From Aquilaria yunnanensis (taxonomy: Eukaryota > Streptophyta > Magnoliopsida > Malvales > Thymelaeaceae), in the NCBI GenBank assembly GCA_039654915.1, contig CM077597.1, positions 74,960,001 through 75,024,000 on the forward strand: DNA of 64,000 nucleotides, read 5' to 3'. The position numbers and the translations under genes are program-made. Shown here piece by piece: positions 22,430-34,169 of the stretch. The notes beneath the pieces are model-generated. The model was not told the origin of the DNA. It saw only the letters and a program-made list of their open reading frames with translations, and made no database searches. Position 1 is the stretch's first letter, and every line of letters starts with the position of its first letter.

Positions 22430-24279
22430 CTAAGAATCAAACAAACAAAAAAAATATTTAATACAAGAAATCCCAAGTCTATAGAAAAAATAATCAAATT
22501 AGAGGTGTAACATGCAGCACCATATCACAATAAGAATAGTATAATTATGCCATGTACACTTTTCTGTGTATTTTTTCTAAAAAAGCTACTCCTATTTAAA
22601 CAATAAACTAATTAAAAAAGAGAAAAAAAGGGGAAAAAAAGGAAAATTGAAAAGCAACTTTGAAGTACCTAGAAGATAAACATTAGGATCATAGTATATG
22701 TCTATTCCTTCAATTATTTACTCCACCCCACAATCATGTTATTTTTTGTAAAGTTAACATAAATAAATGTATAACATCTTCTTAAATTAACTTGGTGGTC
22801 CATGATCATTAAATTTAAAAGAAGCATCATGTGGTGGATCACCACCCAAACTCTTCCAAATTTTTGTTTTAATTCATTCACCTTGAAGTGGCGGACTCCA
22901 AGGATGGAAAACATGCATGTCAACATACAAAAGTACCAAAAAGATGTACTGATATGGAGTTCAGTACCTATAACCAGCGATATGGAAAAAAAAACATCGC
23001 ATGCAATATACTAAAAAGAAAAACAGGGTCTGGTAGAGTCCTTTAGAAATGAATTCAATTAATTAATTGATCATGCTCAAAGAAAAAATGGAAATCAAGT
23101 TTAGACAAGAAATATATCCAACTAATGTTTTCCTACCAAACTTATTACCAAATAAAGCAAACAAAGTATCCAAGTACAATGTGAGTAATCTAGGCATAAA
23201 TGAGAACCTAGTTGGTTTAAATTTCAGTAGAAATAGAAATGCATTTCAGGTTAACAAGACTACATAAAATTAATAAAAAACATCAAAATCCAAGACAACA
23301 GACTTAATACTCTGAAACGATTTGTTTGTTATTCATCAAATACCTTTTTATCTTTGTTTCGAAACAATCTAATGTCCACTGTTTTCAAACTCCCATGTCC
23401 ACAAATGCCAACCCTGCAAAGTAGCAATATATGTAAACAAAATATCTATTAGTATGGTTCAAGTCTAGTTATCCTAGATAAATACTTCAAAAAATATATA
23501 CAAGTCATATGGCAGATTGAAAAGCAGAGACCCTAGTAGTTCAACGTTTAATGCTAATCACATGGAAGCAATATAGTATCAAGTTTCCTCAAATTTACAA
23601 TTAATCAAAGGAGATTTTGGTTACAAAATTAGGAACTAACAGTCATTCGCACATTTCCACAAACACTTTCATCGCACCTTTCCACTAACAGTTATTCACT
23701 GTCACTGACTAGCCGAAATGCACCAAGCAAGCAAATCTCACTCACTTGAAGTAGATGGGAGCCGATTAGCCTCAGATTGGAAGAGTTACATGCCTACCCA
23801 GTTAGGGTTTCTCACTGAACAATGATGAAAACCTCCGAGCACAAAGGAAGAGTCGATCCCGTTGGTCTTCGTCGGCGATAAACGCTTAGTCGGACAGATG
23901 TCATGATCAGACAAAAAAAAAAGAGGAGATTAGTAGAGTCGAGTATGGTCGGGAGACAGGAGACTGGCTTGGGAACTCTGGTCGCAGACTCGCACCAGAG
24001 GAGAGAAAAAGACTTGTCTACGCTAGGAGTTAAAAAATTTTGATTTATATACCTAGGGTAAATCATTAATCAGCACTCATAAAACATTAATATTTACAAT
24101 TTGGTTACTTCAATTTTTTTGGTTTCAATAATAGCACCTGAGGCCGAATTATATAACTGATTATGTAATTCGGTTTCTAACTAAACTGACTTAAAAAATT
24201 GAAAACCTGAACCAAATTGTCAAAAACCAATTGAATTATTCAGTTTTTTTCGGTTTTATCCGAATAAGGTTCACCCCTA
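22430..24279 (-). other. hAT 5' region: leader, promoter and right terminal zone
   Basis: AT-rich, upstream of the transposase start on the minus strand. It holds no protein motif I recognise. The last 120 bases carry the subterminal CGGTTT-type words and the right TIR. The transposase promoter and a leader intron probably lie here, but I cannot place them. Confidence 0.4.
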
Positions 24280-24280
24280 T

Positions 24281-25034
24281 CACTATGTATGAGTCCTAAT
24301 AAGTCATTAACCCTTTCACTTTGCCCAGTAAAAGGGGTTTTGGCTATCTTGCTCAATAAACATGACTCACATGTCTCATATGATTCAAAATCAAATGCGT
24401 TCAATAGTCCATCTTTATGGAGCTTGGATATGCGGGTCTCATTTATATGGCCTAGACAACAGTGCTAGAGATAGGTCGAGTTTGAATCATTCAATTTGAC
24501 ATTCTTGGTATTCACATTATAGATTGAATTTTCAAGTTCTAGAACATACAAACCATTGCTAAATCGAGCACTACCATAAAAAATTTCATTCAAATAAATA
24601 GAATAACAGTTGTCCTTTATTATAAATGAAAAACCTTTCTTATCCAAATAAGAAACAGAAATCAAATTTCTACTAATAGTAGGCACAAAGTAGGAGTTGT
24701 CTAATTCTAAAACTAATCCACTAGGCAAAGTGAGAACATAAGTCCTTACGGCTAAGGCAGCAATCCTTACTCCATTTCCAACAAGTAGGTCCACTTCACC
24801 TTGGGCCAATCTTCTACTCCTACTTAGATCCTGCATATTTGCATAAATGTGAGATCCATATCCAGTATCTAATACCCAAGATGAGGAAGTAAAAAAGTTA
24901 GCCTCTATAACAAAAATATATGAAGTCAAAGTTTTACTTCCTTTTTTCTTAGTAAGTTCTTCAAAATGGAGCTTATAGTTGCACTTCCAGTGTCCAAGTT
25001 GCTTACAATGGAAGCACTCCCTTTCCTTAGCCAC
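24281..25034 (-). pseudogene. CopA zinc knuckle, protease and pre-integrase region
   Basis: Minus frame: a nucleocapsid knuckle CFHCKQLGHWKCNY in which the last cysteine is displaced (expected C-x2-C-x4-H-x4-C). It is followed by the aspartic protease FTSSSWVLDTGYGSHI (active-site D-T-G, about 24895-24850), VDLLVGNGVRI, and NSYFVPTISRNLISVSYLD. After a stop near 24465 the pre-integrase zinc region continues: GHINETRISKLHKDGLL, CESCLLSKIAKTPFTG, then DLLGLIHSD, where homology stops exactly at the hAT right end (24280). The TNT1-94-like copia lineage is recognisable. Integrase core and RT are missing. Confidence 0.75.
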
Positions 25035-25092
25035 ACCACCATATGGTTTTAATGTAGCTGAAGAAGAATTTGCATTGAAATTTCCTTTAGCT

Positions 25093-25761
25093 TTATCCTT
25101 CTTCTTGTTGGCTTTCCTTTCCTTTGCCCTTTTGTACCATCATAATGGGCTTAGCTTTTTTAAAGTTTTGCTCAGCAGTTCTCAACATGTTGAGCAATTT
25201 GGAGACGGACTTATCAAGGTCATTCATGTTATAGTTCATGACAAACTGACTGTAACTTTTCGGCAACAATTGCAGGACTATATCAACAGTTAACTTTTTC
25301 TGAAGAGCAAATCCCAAACTCTCAAGATTCTTACTGTACCCAATCATCTTGAGCACATGAGGACCCACGGGACTTTTCTCAGACATTTTGCATTGAAACA
25401 ATGCCTTAGAGGTCTCAAACCTTTCATGCCTACCTTGCTTTTGGAAGAGCATTTTAAGTTATTCGATCATATTGAACGCCCCCATGTTCTCATGTTGCTT
25501 CTGAAGCTCATATTCCATAGTTATCAGCATGAGACAAGCAACATCCAAAGCAACACCAGAATGCTTCTTGTGAGCATCCCTTTTAGCTCTTAGAGCATTG
25601 GCAGCAGGCTCATTTAGAATGGGCTACTTTAGGACATAAGCCTTTCTCTCTTGCTTGAGTACTATCCTCAAATTTCGGTACCATTTGAGAAAGTTGGTCT
25701 CATTCAGTTTTTCCTTCTCACGGATCGATCACAATGAAAGTGTCGATGTGTTTTGTGTCAT
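25093..25761 (-). pseudogene. CopA gag (UBN2-like)
   Basis: The likely start is the ATG at 25761 (MTQNTSTLSL), just after a splice-acceptor-like TTATTATTGTAG. Blocks LNETNFLKWYRNLRIVLKQE, ALFQCKMSEKSPVGPHVLKM, YSKNLESLGFALQKKL and QLLPKSYSQFVMNYNMNDL are characteristic of the copia gag of TNT1-like elements. In-frame stops occur near 25730, 25625 and 25460. It would form the virus-like particle; now dead. Confidence 0.75.
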
Positions 25762-27248
25762 GGTAATCTACAATAATAAATATGCAGTGTAAGAGTCATG
25801 CATTTTAATTCCTTTAATAAGGACTTTCATTAAACGATACTCCCACTATTTTACTTAAAATAATAACCCTCGATATTATTTCGGAGCACCTTTACACTAG
25901 TGTATTCTAGTGGGCCAAGATCCATATTTCACCACAACCTGAGTCAGCTTTGGCTTTTCTCTCAAATTACAGTTATTTAGGTAAGCAACTCCTTGCCAAT
26001 TGTATCTTATGCAACTCTTGGGTAGTTGGGTGAACAATATTTATCTAAGCTCATCTCATGAACTTAAGCCTAACCCTATGCTTTTAAGTCCTTAATCCTA
26101 TTAGGATGACTTAGTTAAGTCAGACCCAGAGTTAGTAATTTGGATATCAATTTTATCCCATTGCGTTTTACCAAGATGAACATAGGTGCTTTACTTTAGT
26201 AAACTCACCCAATGTTGATCAAAATCTTAACGAGTGCCAACATTTGGAAGGCATCACATTTAATGACTTAATATTTTGTTTGAGGGATTTTTCCTTTTGA
26301 TCTCACAAATTATTATCTCCGGTTGTCTTATACATGCATCATATACAAATATAAACTATGCAACTTATGCTAAAACCAAAATAAATGTGACATGATTATA
26401 GCCCAAACTATGTGATATTCTCAAGCCAATGAGAATATCATAAAAGCTTAAGAAAATAAAAGGTCTCCATAAGCTCATTCTCCTTCCTCTTTGGTTGTCT
26501 CTTTGTAGTCACCTCCTTGGACACACCAACTCAGATGATCCCAGAATGTATAATTAGATCAATAATAGAAACCTCAAGTTACATTCAAGGGGAGTAAGGT
26601 GAGAAGAGAATGTATAATGAGAGCAACAAGAAAAGGCATAACTCATAGGTTGTATTTACAAGTACAACCAACAATGGCTATAACCATACATCATGCTTTA
26701 ACCACCAATCAGCATATCATATCAAATCTTATTCAACAAAAATGTATGCCAATTGACACGAGTTTATGAACTAGTTTTATTAATATACCGCTTCACATAT
26801 AGTGGCCCCATTGGCCGATCAGCGGGCAGGGTCAAGGAAAGCCACCCTTGTGGAGGGTTGCTAGGGGGCAGTGGCCCCCGACACAAAAAATTGTCTTATA
26901 ATTATGTTGCCCAAGATTTATTATTTCGAGCAACTAAGCACCCAATACCACCTCCGTCCGAGCCACCAAAAGTACTATACTCAAGGTGCTCGAACAGCCC
27001 TAATCTGTCCCTGCTAGGGTTTTACAATTATTGCAGCAATCCTAATTTTGATAGGCATCTTAGACCAATGAATCTAGGGTTAATTTCATTAACCAATTTA
27101 TTTCGTTTATTCATATATCTCATATATTCATTATGAGTTCCGGTTTCATGCATCAAGAATCAATTTAATCAATCATGATCAAAAGGAACTGAACACACAA
27201 TATATCAAGTAATTCGACAGTCAATCCTAATTTAGAGTTTCACCAGTA
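25762..27248 (-). other. CopA 5' leader, probably with an intron
   Basis: About 1.5 kb separates PBS and gag ATG. This zone has no protein motif. Directly before the gag ATG the minus strand has TTATTATTGTAG then ATTACCATG, a good 3' splice site, so the leader is probably spliced. At 26800-26900 there is a short GC-richer block. Confidence 0.45.
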
Positions 27249-27260
27249 GCTTTGATACCA
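27249..27260 (-). other. Primer binding site of CopA (initiator tRNA-Met)
   Basis: The minus strand reads TGGTATCAAAGC, one base from the iMet-type site TGGTATCAGAGC used by most plant copia elements. It is adjacent to the LTR. Confidence 0.8.
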
Positions 27261-28249
27261 CCATAGGGTTTCGGGAGCCAAGCAAGCACAATGGAATATA
27301 ACTGAAACCCTCAAGGATCTAAGTGAAATGGGGTAAATCGGGTGCTCAAAATTTTATACCTAGTTTGTTTGAGATCTTTCACCCAATTATTAAGTCAAAT
27401 CACAAAACTTGAACAATTGACATGTTCAAGCTCTTTATGGTATCCACACAAGCCTCTCGGGATCACTACACCTCCACCATGTTCCGGTAGATATGTTCTT
27501 CTTACACTCGTAGTGCTAGCTTGTGTCCTCCAAGAAATGGAAAGAGAAGAGTGTGGCTGAAACTCTAAAAACTCTTCTAATTTCGTCATTAAGGAGGTTA
27601 GAGCAAAAGTTGTGAATTTCTCACTATATGATGTATTTATAGTGAGACTCAACTTCCAAGCCTAATGGGTTTCAAAGCCCTAATCCAATTAGGTTTTAAT
27701 TTCGGGCCTAATAATGGCTGAACCTTTGGGCCAATCATTAATACGAAATTATCATGAAATTGAGACTAAACAATTCGGCCCATACACTCAAATAATCCAA
27801 TTGGCTCTATATGTGCGACCCAATAAACTCTTATCATATTGGCAATGATTAGAAATCACGTTTATGATCATAAACAATGAGCAGTGTCTAGTAACACATC
27901 ATTGCTACCCAATTGATAAAATTGTCAGTGATTCGACTAAACCTTTATTATTATTATCCATATATGTTATTGTCCCTTTGTCCAAGATATCAAGACCAAG
28001 CACAATACATGTAATGTGTCACTCTCATATAGCATGATCTATAGTTTATTGATTACCGAGTAGACTAACTTAAACTGATGACATTGATATCGTATATCAA
28101 CTCATCCGAGCATACCCATGCATTTTTTTAGTCTCACTCTATTAGGGAGTGTGACAACGTGGGGTTTTGCGAGTTGCCACCAATCAGTTTCACTTAGGTC
28201 GATTGGACACCTAAAAATGGTCTACGAGAGTTCGAGGGTTCGGGAGTAC

Positions 28250-28930
28250 GGTTACGTTAAAATAACTCTATTTTAACGCCCAAAATTGGTACCTTAGTTG
28301 ATTTTAATTTTTGTTTTGCTTACTTTTAAATAATTTCAGTTAATTTTCAAACCTGAAATATTAACTGAATCATCTAGATATGGACTTTAAAATTGATATG
28401 GACTTATAAATCATAATACTTAATTTTTATTATTTTTTATAATAAATTTGATATTTCCGAACCATGGATTCTATCGAATCACCCAGATATGAAATTTAAT
28501 GAAATTTAATTTTCTTTATTATTGAATATTTTAATTAATTATTAATCCATATCATAAATTCTCCTGAATTATCTGAATATCAATTTTTATTTTTGATACT
28601 TGATTATTATTCATTTTTATTATAAATTTGATATTTTCCAAACCATAGATCCTATCGAATCACCCGGATATGGAATTTAATGAAATTTGATTTTTATTTA
28701 TTACTAAATATTTAATTAATTATCAATTCATAGATTTTTACCAAATTATCCAAACATGGATTTTTAATGGTCTTAATATTATTTTCCTTTTTATTCTATT
28801 TATTTTAAAAAAAATTTATTTTTTCTTTAAAAGTAATTATCTAACCCATAGATCTAAAAAAAATGCTTATTCAAAAAAATTTTTGATTTTTATTGGATCA
28901 TCTGGTTATGATTTTTTTATTTTATTTTAA
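28250..28930. repeat. AT-rich imperfect tandem repeat, about 180 bp
   Basis: A unit with TTTGATATTT, CCTATCGAATCACCC and GGAATTTAATGAAATTT appears at about 28446 and again at about 28625, with decayed copies on both sides. Non-coding. Confidence 0.5.
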
Positions 28931-29299
28931 TAAATGGAATAGGAGGCTAAACTTTGTTATTTAAGGAAATAATAAAACAAAGGTATCTTAATATTCCAAA
29001 TAATGTTAAGAATGATGAAAAATAAAGGATAGGGGGCTTAGTTGTAATAGAAATAAATAAATAAATAAAAATAAATAAAATAGGGAAGTAAGATGGGGCT
29101 CTTGGACAACCATAAAAAAATGGTAAATAAATCAAATAAGGTTAATCATCCACATAAAGAAAAATAAATTGTAGAAAAGTAAATAAATAAAAAGAAGGTA
29201 AATAAATAAAATGAGGTGCTTAACCATCCACATAAAAATAAAGTGCAGAAAAGGAAATAATTAAAGAAATAAATAAAGTGCAGAAAAATAAATAAATAA

Positions 29300-30165
29300 A
29301 GAAAGTGGGGCATTTTTGGCCATCCACATAAAATAAAATAAAGTGCAGAAATTAAATAAAAAAGAAAGTGGGGCGTTTTGGCCATCCACGTAAAATAAAA
29401 TAAAGTGCAGAAATTAAACTAAATAAAAGAATAAATAAATAAAGTGCAGAAAAGTAAATAAATAAAGAAAGTGGGGCATTTTGGCCATCCACGTAAAATA
29501 GAATAAAGTGTCGAAATTAAATAAAAAAGAAAGTGAGGCATTTTGGCCATTCACGTGAAATAAAATAAAGTGCAGAAATTAAACTAAATATATAAAAAAA
29601 ATAAATAAATAAAGTGCAGAAAAGTAAATAAATAAAGAAAGTAGAGTGTTTTGGCCACTCATGTAAAATAAAATAAAGTACATAAATTAAATAAAAAAGA
29701 AAGTGGGGCGTTTTGGCCATCCACGTGGAATAAAATAAAGTGCAAAAATTAAACTAAATATAAAAAAAATAAATAAATAAAGTGCAGAAAAGTAAATAAA
29801 TAAAGAAAGTGAGGCATTTTGGCCATCCACGTAAAATAAAATAAAGTGCAGAAATTAAATAAAAAATAAAGTGGGGGCGTTTTGGCCATCCACGTGGAAT
29901 AAAATAAAGTGCAGAAATTAAACTAAATATATAAATAAATAAATAAATAAAGTGTAGAAAAGTAAATAAATAAAGAAAGTGGGGCGCTTGGCCATCTATG
30001 TAAAAATAAAATAAAGTGCATAAATTAAATAAAAAAGAAAGTGGGGCGTTTTGGCCATCCACGTAAAAATAAAGTAATAAATGCAAAAAGAAGTAAGTAA
30101 ATAAAGGAATAATAAATAAATAAATAAAGATAAATAAGGTGGGGCGTTTGGCAATCCACATAAAA
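29300..30165. repeat. Higher-order tandem repeat, 62 + 106 bp
   Basis: The word GTGGGGCGTTTTGGCC (or a close variant) begins at 29305, 29368, 29471, 29533, 29641, 29703, 29809, 29871, 29979, 30041 and 30139. Spacings alternate 63, 103, 62, 108, 62, 106, 62, 108, 62, 98. Each is followed by ATCCACGT-like sequence and AAATAAAGTGCAGAAA. This is a dimeric repeat of about 168 bp in five copies. Open frames on the minus strand rich in Phe/Leu/Tyr are products of the repeat. Confidence 0.85.
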
Positions 30166-31720
30166 GTAGGAGGTATAACCTTCCATAAAAAAAAATAACA
30201 AGAAAGAAGAAAAAGAAAAGAAAGAAAAGTTGTTGTTAGTAATTAGTTCTGCAAGGAAAAAGAAGTTAGTGACTTATGTAGATGAACATGAGAAGTAGGA
30301 GGATTAAGAAGGGGTTATACCCAAAGGGAAAGAAATTCAATTCCGGCGGGTGTCTGTTTTTTGACGAAGTGGTTTCGCTCCAAGTTTCAATTCTGGCGGT
30401 GATGGGAGTCTAAACGCAGCGGCGCTTGGCGGCGACGGCTAGGGCGGTTCCAGGGAGGATGAGGATGGCAGCCGGCGTGAGGACAACGGCGAAAGGATTG
30501 ATGAAAAAGTGGTTTTGGCTGGAAACGTTGGCAGCAGGGAGCAGGGATAGAAGTTTAGGATTTTTCTGGGTGAGGAAGGAGTGGCCAGGGACTATAGCTA
30601 CAGTTTTTCTTTTTTTAATGAGGGGCTCAAATCTTACTAATTTTCGTGTCTTTCTTTGCAGGTTTAGACCCCTATTTATAGGGGAGGAGCATTGGATTCC
30701 TTCTATTTAAAAGAATTTTGAAATTTAATTAAAAACAGATTTAAAACATAATTTGGTTAAAATTACAGTTTTAGTCGTTTACGTCTCTTTGACTACTGGT
30801 CTGGTCCCGAAATTACTGATTGAACCAAATTTGTCTGTTCTGTCAATTTGGCCCAAAACCTTGCGAATAATTACCAAATTTCTCTAGAACTTTCAGATTT
30901 CGTCAGATTTTTTCCAAACTTCTGAATTTTTTCAGATTTACCCCAAACTTCTCAATTTTGTCCTTTTTTTTTTTTAAAATTCTCCCTTTTTATATTTTAC
31001 ACATATATATATACATATATATCATTTATTATTTTTAACTAACCCTTACAAAACAAAATGCCCCCTAAACTAATTGTTATTATTAATTATTATTATTATT
31101 ATTATTATTTATTATTATTATTATTTTTAACAAATATTTTTTTTTAACCGGACGAAATTGGGTGTCAACAAGGAGCTCGAAGATATCACTCCTGTTACAT
31201 AAGAGGGAAAGATCTTATCTTAATCATACAAAACCCACCGTATGATATGTGACATACCCAATGACCTCTTTCAAGTTTACTTAGTTATGAGCAACAAAGG
31301 AAAGTATCAAAGTATGTAACTCACATATAGGGAACCTTGATGACTTTAGGTCAAATGACTACATATACATAATCACGATGAGTATCACTTATAATACTCA
31401 TATAACAATCCATGTAGCATTCTTATGGTGGGTTGGTCCCGCACATAAGTTCTCCTACTTATACCCATATATAAACTACATATCTTATATTAGTCTCTAC
31501 ATATACTAGTCTTTTATGTATTATTACAACTTGCTCCATAATAATACTAGACTAAAGATATTTAAGAATAGCATTATTCTAGGGTTATAATTATGTTTAT
31601 TACGTTACGTAAAAACAAAACAACAAATATAATTACTGGATTAATGCCTCAATAAAATATCATGCCTCAATGTGCAAAATACAATCATTTCATGATTGGC
31701 TTTTGGGCACAACACTAACA

Positions 31721-33035
31721 AATGGTTCGGTTGGGATCTTCTTAGCTTTCTTATTCAATTCCCTTAGGTCTGAGACCTTTCTCTCCTAAGCCAATGTAGC
31801 CTCTGAAACCGACCTAATCCCCCATAGTGCCCTATTGACAACTTGAGCACTTCTAGCTCTTAGCCACTCTACTTAGCTCTATCTTAACCACAATACTTAG
31901 CTATCTCTTAAATAATGCAGAATTCTTAATTTAGGAATGAGTCTTAGACCCAATTGAGGCTATGGAATGTCTTAAATTAGCCTAAGGATGATAATCGAGA
32001 GTTTAGGACATTCTTAGGATGCCCCGAGCTTAAGAGACTAATGCCTTAGTGACGCTGTCGGTGATGTATCGTCAAAAGCATCAACGCTTGAAATACCTGA
32101 GGTCTAATGGTGACGCATCTCTAATTCGCGTCGCCACCGGCGACGTGTCACCAAATGGTGTCACTAACGGTGATGCGTTGCTAATGCACTATAGCATTGC
32201 GTGACATAGTGCGAACTTGCATGAAACTTGCTCAAACTTTCCCATCCTAAGTCCAATTCACATGGGTCTTGTTTCTACTTCATTCCCACACAGAATACTA
32301 CATTTATATGCATTATTTGATCTAAATTAATTTGAACCCTTACCTCAAATTCAACCACAAAGCAAGAATCAAAGCACAAGCTCACTTGAGCTCAACTAAG
32401 TTCCCTTGAGTTCCAATTCTTAAACTAACATGATATGGCATCAAGAACATCAAATCAAGACCATTTTTAGTTACGCAAACAACTTAGAACTAGCTCCAAC
32501 AAAACTAAGAAGCTTACCTTAGGTTTTAGGCTCAAAACAAACATCAAAGAGCCATTTGGAAGCAAGAACACCACGAACAAGTTGGAGGTTTGTTGGATTC
32601 ACCTTGGGGCCTTCAAATTCAGTGGAAACTTTTCGAATTAGGGAGCTTTAGAGTAGAAATTTTGGTGAGGAGAGATAGCTACGAGTTTGGGAAAGAAACA
32701 AATGGTACAAGTGAGTCAAACTTCCAAAAATATCTTAACCACCCCCACTAAGGAGTACCATTTGATTTCTTGCCCCTTAGCCCTCAAGTTCTCCTTTATT
32801 TCAATTTAGTCACTAAACAATCACCCAAAATCATCCCTCTTTGGTCCTAATTACCACTTGCCCCTTTTTACTCTTAGGTGCCAAACTACACTTAGGAACT
32901 CATTTTTATTTAACTTTGGTTGTCTTTCTTACTTAACAAGGTGCTAACTTAAGGTACTTAAGTAAAAACACTGAAATACAAATACTTACTCGGTCAAAAC
33001 CCGTCGTTGACTAGAAGAGTTGTCACATGAAAAAA
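31721..33035 (-). other. Unclassified LTR- or leader-like sequence
   Basis: I see no protein motif. At 32040-32190 short GC-rich words of the GGTGACGCATC / GGCGACGTGTCACC type recur. On the minus strand the part after 33010 contains GGGTTTTGACCGAG, and the whole looks like an LTR/leader of a chromovirus-type element joined to the gag relic on the right. There is no partner repeat in the window. Confidence 0.3.
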
Positions 33036-33914
33036 TTCAACCCACCTCAATGACCTCTTCAATGGAGGTGGTCTCCTCTGATTCTTACTCTTATAGTTCC
33101 TCTACACAGCTTTCCACCAAATTTCAGCATTCCCCTCAAGTCTAAATGTGGCCATCAGCACCTTTTGAGTGGAAGACACTTTCATCATCTTAAAAATTTT
33201 CTCCACTTGGTAGACCTAAAACTCAACCTTTTTTAGGTAACACCCACCTCTAAATATGGGAGGTTTCAATGCCTGGAACCCTTCCAACTGGCCCTCCTTG
33301 AGACCACCTCTTCATTGTCTTTTGCCTCTTACATTACTGTCTCGGGTTCTACCTCTTGGTGGCCCTCCCCTTGTAGGAACCTCTGTAAGAGGCTCAGTCC
33401 TACCTGGAACTGTGTCCATATCTATTTCATCCACTTTTGGGCTTTCCTCCACTTCCACCCTAGTCTCATGCCTCACTTCTGATCTCACTCTCCTAGCTCT
33501 TAGATGTCTTCTTTCTTCATTACCTTCATTCTCATCTTTATCTTCTTCATTCCTGCTTGCTTGTTCATGATGCACTGGCTCTTTACTAGGCCTTCTTCCC
33601 CTTCAGCCTACCTCTGCTTCTCTAACTTCCTCTCTAACCTCATCTACATTCTCTTGAGTTTGGGCTTGGCCGTTAACCAAGGCTTGCATGCCTACCACCA
33701 ATTGGGCAATGGTGCCCTGCATGGTTTCTATCATTTGTTCCATCTTCTCTTGTCTACCTTTGCTAGGTCCAAGCATATTGACCCTGGTATCAGACTCCTC
33801 GACTCTGTCAGGTTCTACAATCCCTTGTTGTCTTTCAAGCTGTCCATCCCTAGGATGGTTGGCCCTACTCTCTTCATGCTCATGAACCTCTCTATCTTTG
33901 CCTCGGGTTCTCAT
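33036..33914 (-). pseudogene. Chromovirus-type gag relic G3
   Basis: A minus-strand start near 33914 (MRTRGKDREVHEHE) is followed by a glutamine-rich helical segment (MEQMIETMQGTIAQLVVGM), an acidic/arginine-rich linker (NEERRHLRARRVRSEVRHE) and the gag domain entry EGQLEGFQALKPPIF ... KVLMATFRLEGNAEIWWKAV. The layout matches the gag parts of G1 and G2 but the sequence is clearly diverged, so this is a sister family. It has frameshifts, and homology stops near 33036. Protease and pol are absent. Confidence 0.65.
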
Positions 33915-34169
33915 CCTACACATAAGGACACATATATACACATATATACACATATGCTCAATAAGTACAAGTCTATTCAAACTTAAGTGGGAACAAGTCT
34001 AGATAGACCCCTTAGTCCTATCTTACTATAATATCAACAAAAAACTGTCACACTTCATACAGGTCTCAGCCCAAACACACCTATCGCTGGCCACAGGAGT
34101 AGCACTAGTGCTACTTTGGCTACTGGAATGGTGTGTGCACTAGGTGCACCTTAATGGACTAGAATATTT

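Larger units (their letters stand above)
11681..24279 (-). mobile_element. hAT-family DNA transposon, interrupted by a Tat-like LTR element
   Basis: The left end reads TAGGGCTGATCT and the right end, reverse-complemented, TAGGGGTGAACC: short imperfect terminal inverted repeats of hAT type. Both subterminal zones are full of CGGTT/AACCGAACC-like words (11730-11860 and 24160-24265), as in plant hATs. Without the nested retrotransposon it would be about 5 kb. An Ac/RICESLEEPER-like transposase remnant is inside on the minus strand. The expected 8-bp TSD is not seen (GGCGACAA against TCACTATG). Ends are my best estimate. Confidence 0.6.
28150..31170 (-). mobile_element. 3.0-kb solo-LTR-like insertion in the CopA LTR
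   Basis: It starts TGTGACAACG and ends GGTGTCAACA (plus strand), with TG...CA ends. The 5-bp flanks GGGAG and AGGAG differ at one base, and removing it restores the CopA LTR alignment. On the minus strand the start TGTTGACACCCAATTTCG is typical of long gypsy LTRs. No coding domain is present. A GC-rich block at 30340-30540 and a T-rich zone at 30960-31150 lie inside. The length and lack of internal genes favour a solo LTR of a long-LTR gypsy (Tat/Ogre- or Tekay-like). Confidence 0.65.
27263..31720 (-). repeat. 5' LTR of CopA, split by a 3.0-kb insertion
   Basis: Read minus it starts TGTTAGTGTTGTGCCC at 31720 and ends near 27263 beside the PBS. It matches the plus-strand solo LTR at 37406-38821 along its whole length once 28150-31170 is removed, giving an LTR of about 1.43 kb. 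The extreme right end near 27261-27265 differs from the solo copy and is placed to within a few bases. Confidence 0.8.

Noticed and set aside
22714..23267. Short frames upstream of the hAT transposase
   Set aside because: No motif, AT-rich, no supporting signals.
29146..30161. Phe/Leu/Tyr-rich minus-strand open frames looking like membrane proteins
   Set aside because: They repeat with the 62/106-bp tandem unit and reflect A/T-rich repeat sequence, not a gene.
29300..30165. Regular spaced repeats resembling a CRISPR array
   Set aside because: Spacers are themselves repeated and low complexity, units are imperfect, and the setting is a plant retrotransposon.
33256..33986. Plus-strand frames of 104 and 160 codons
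   Set aside because: They are the antisense of the G3 gag relic.
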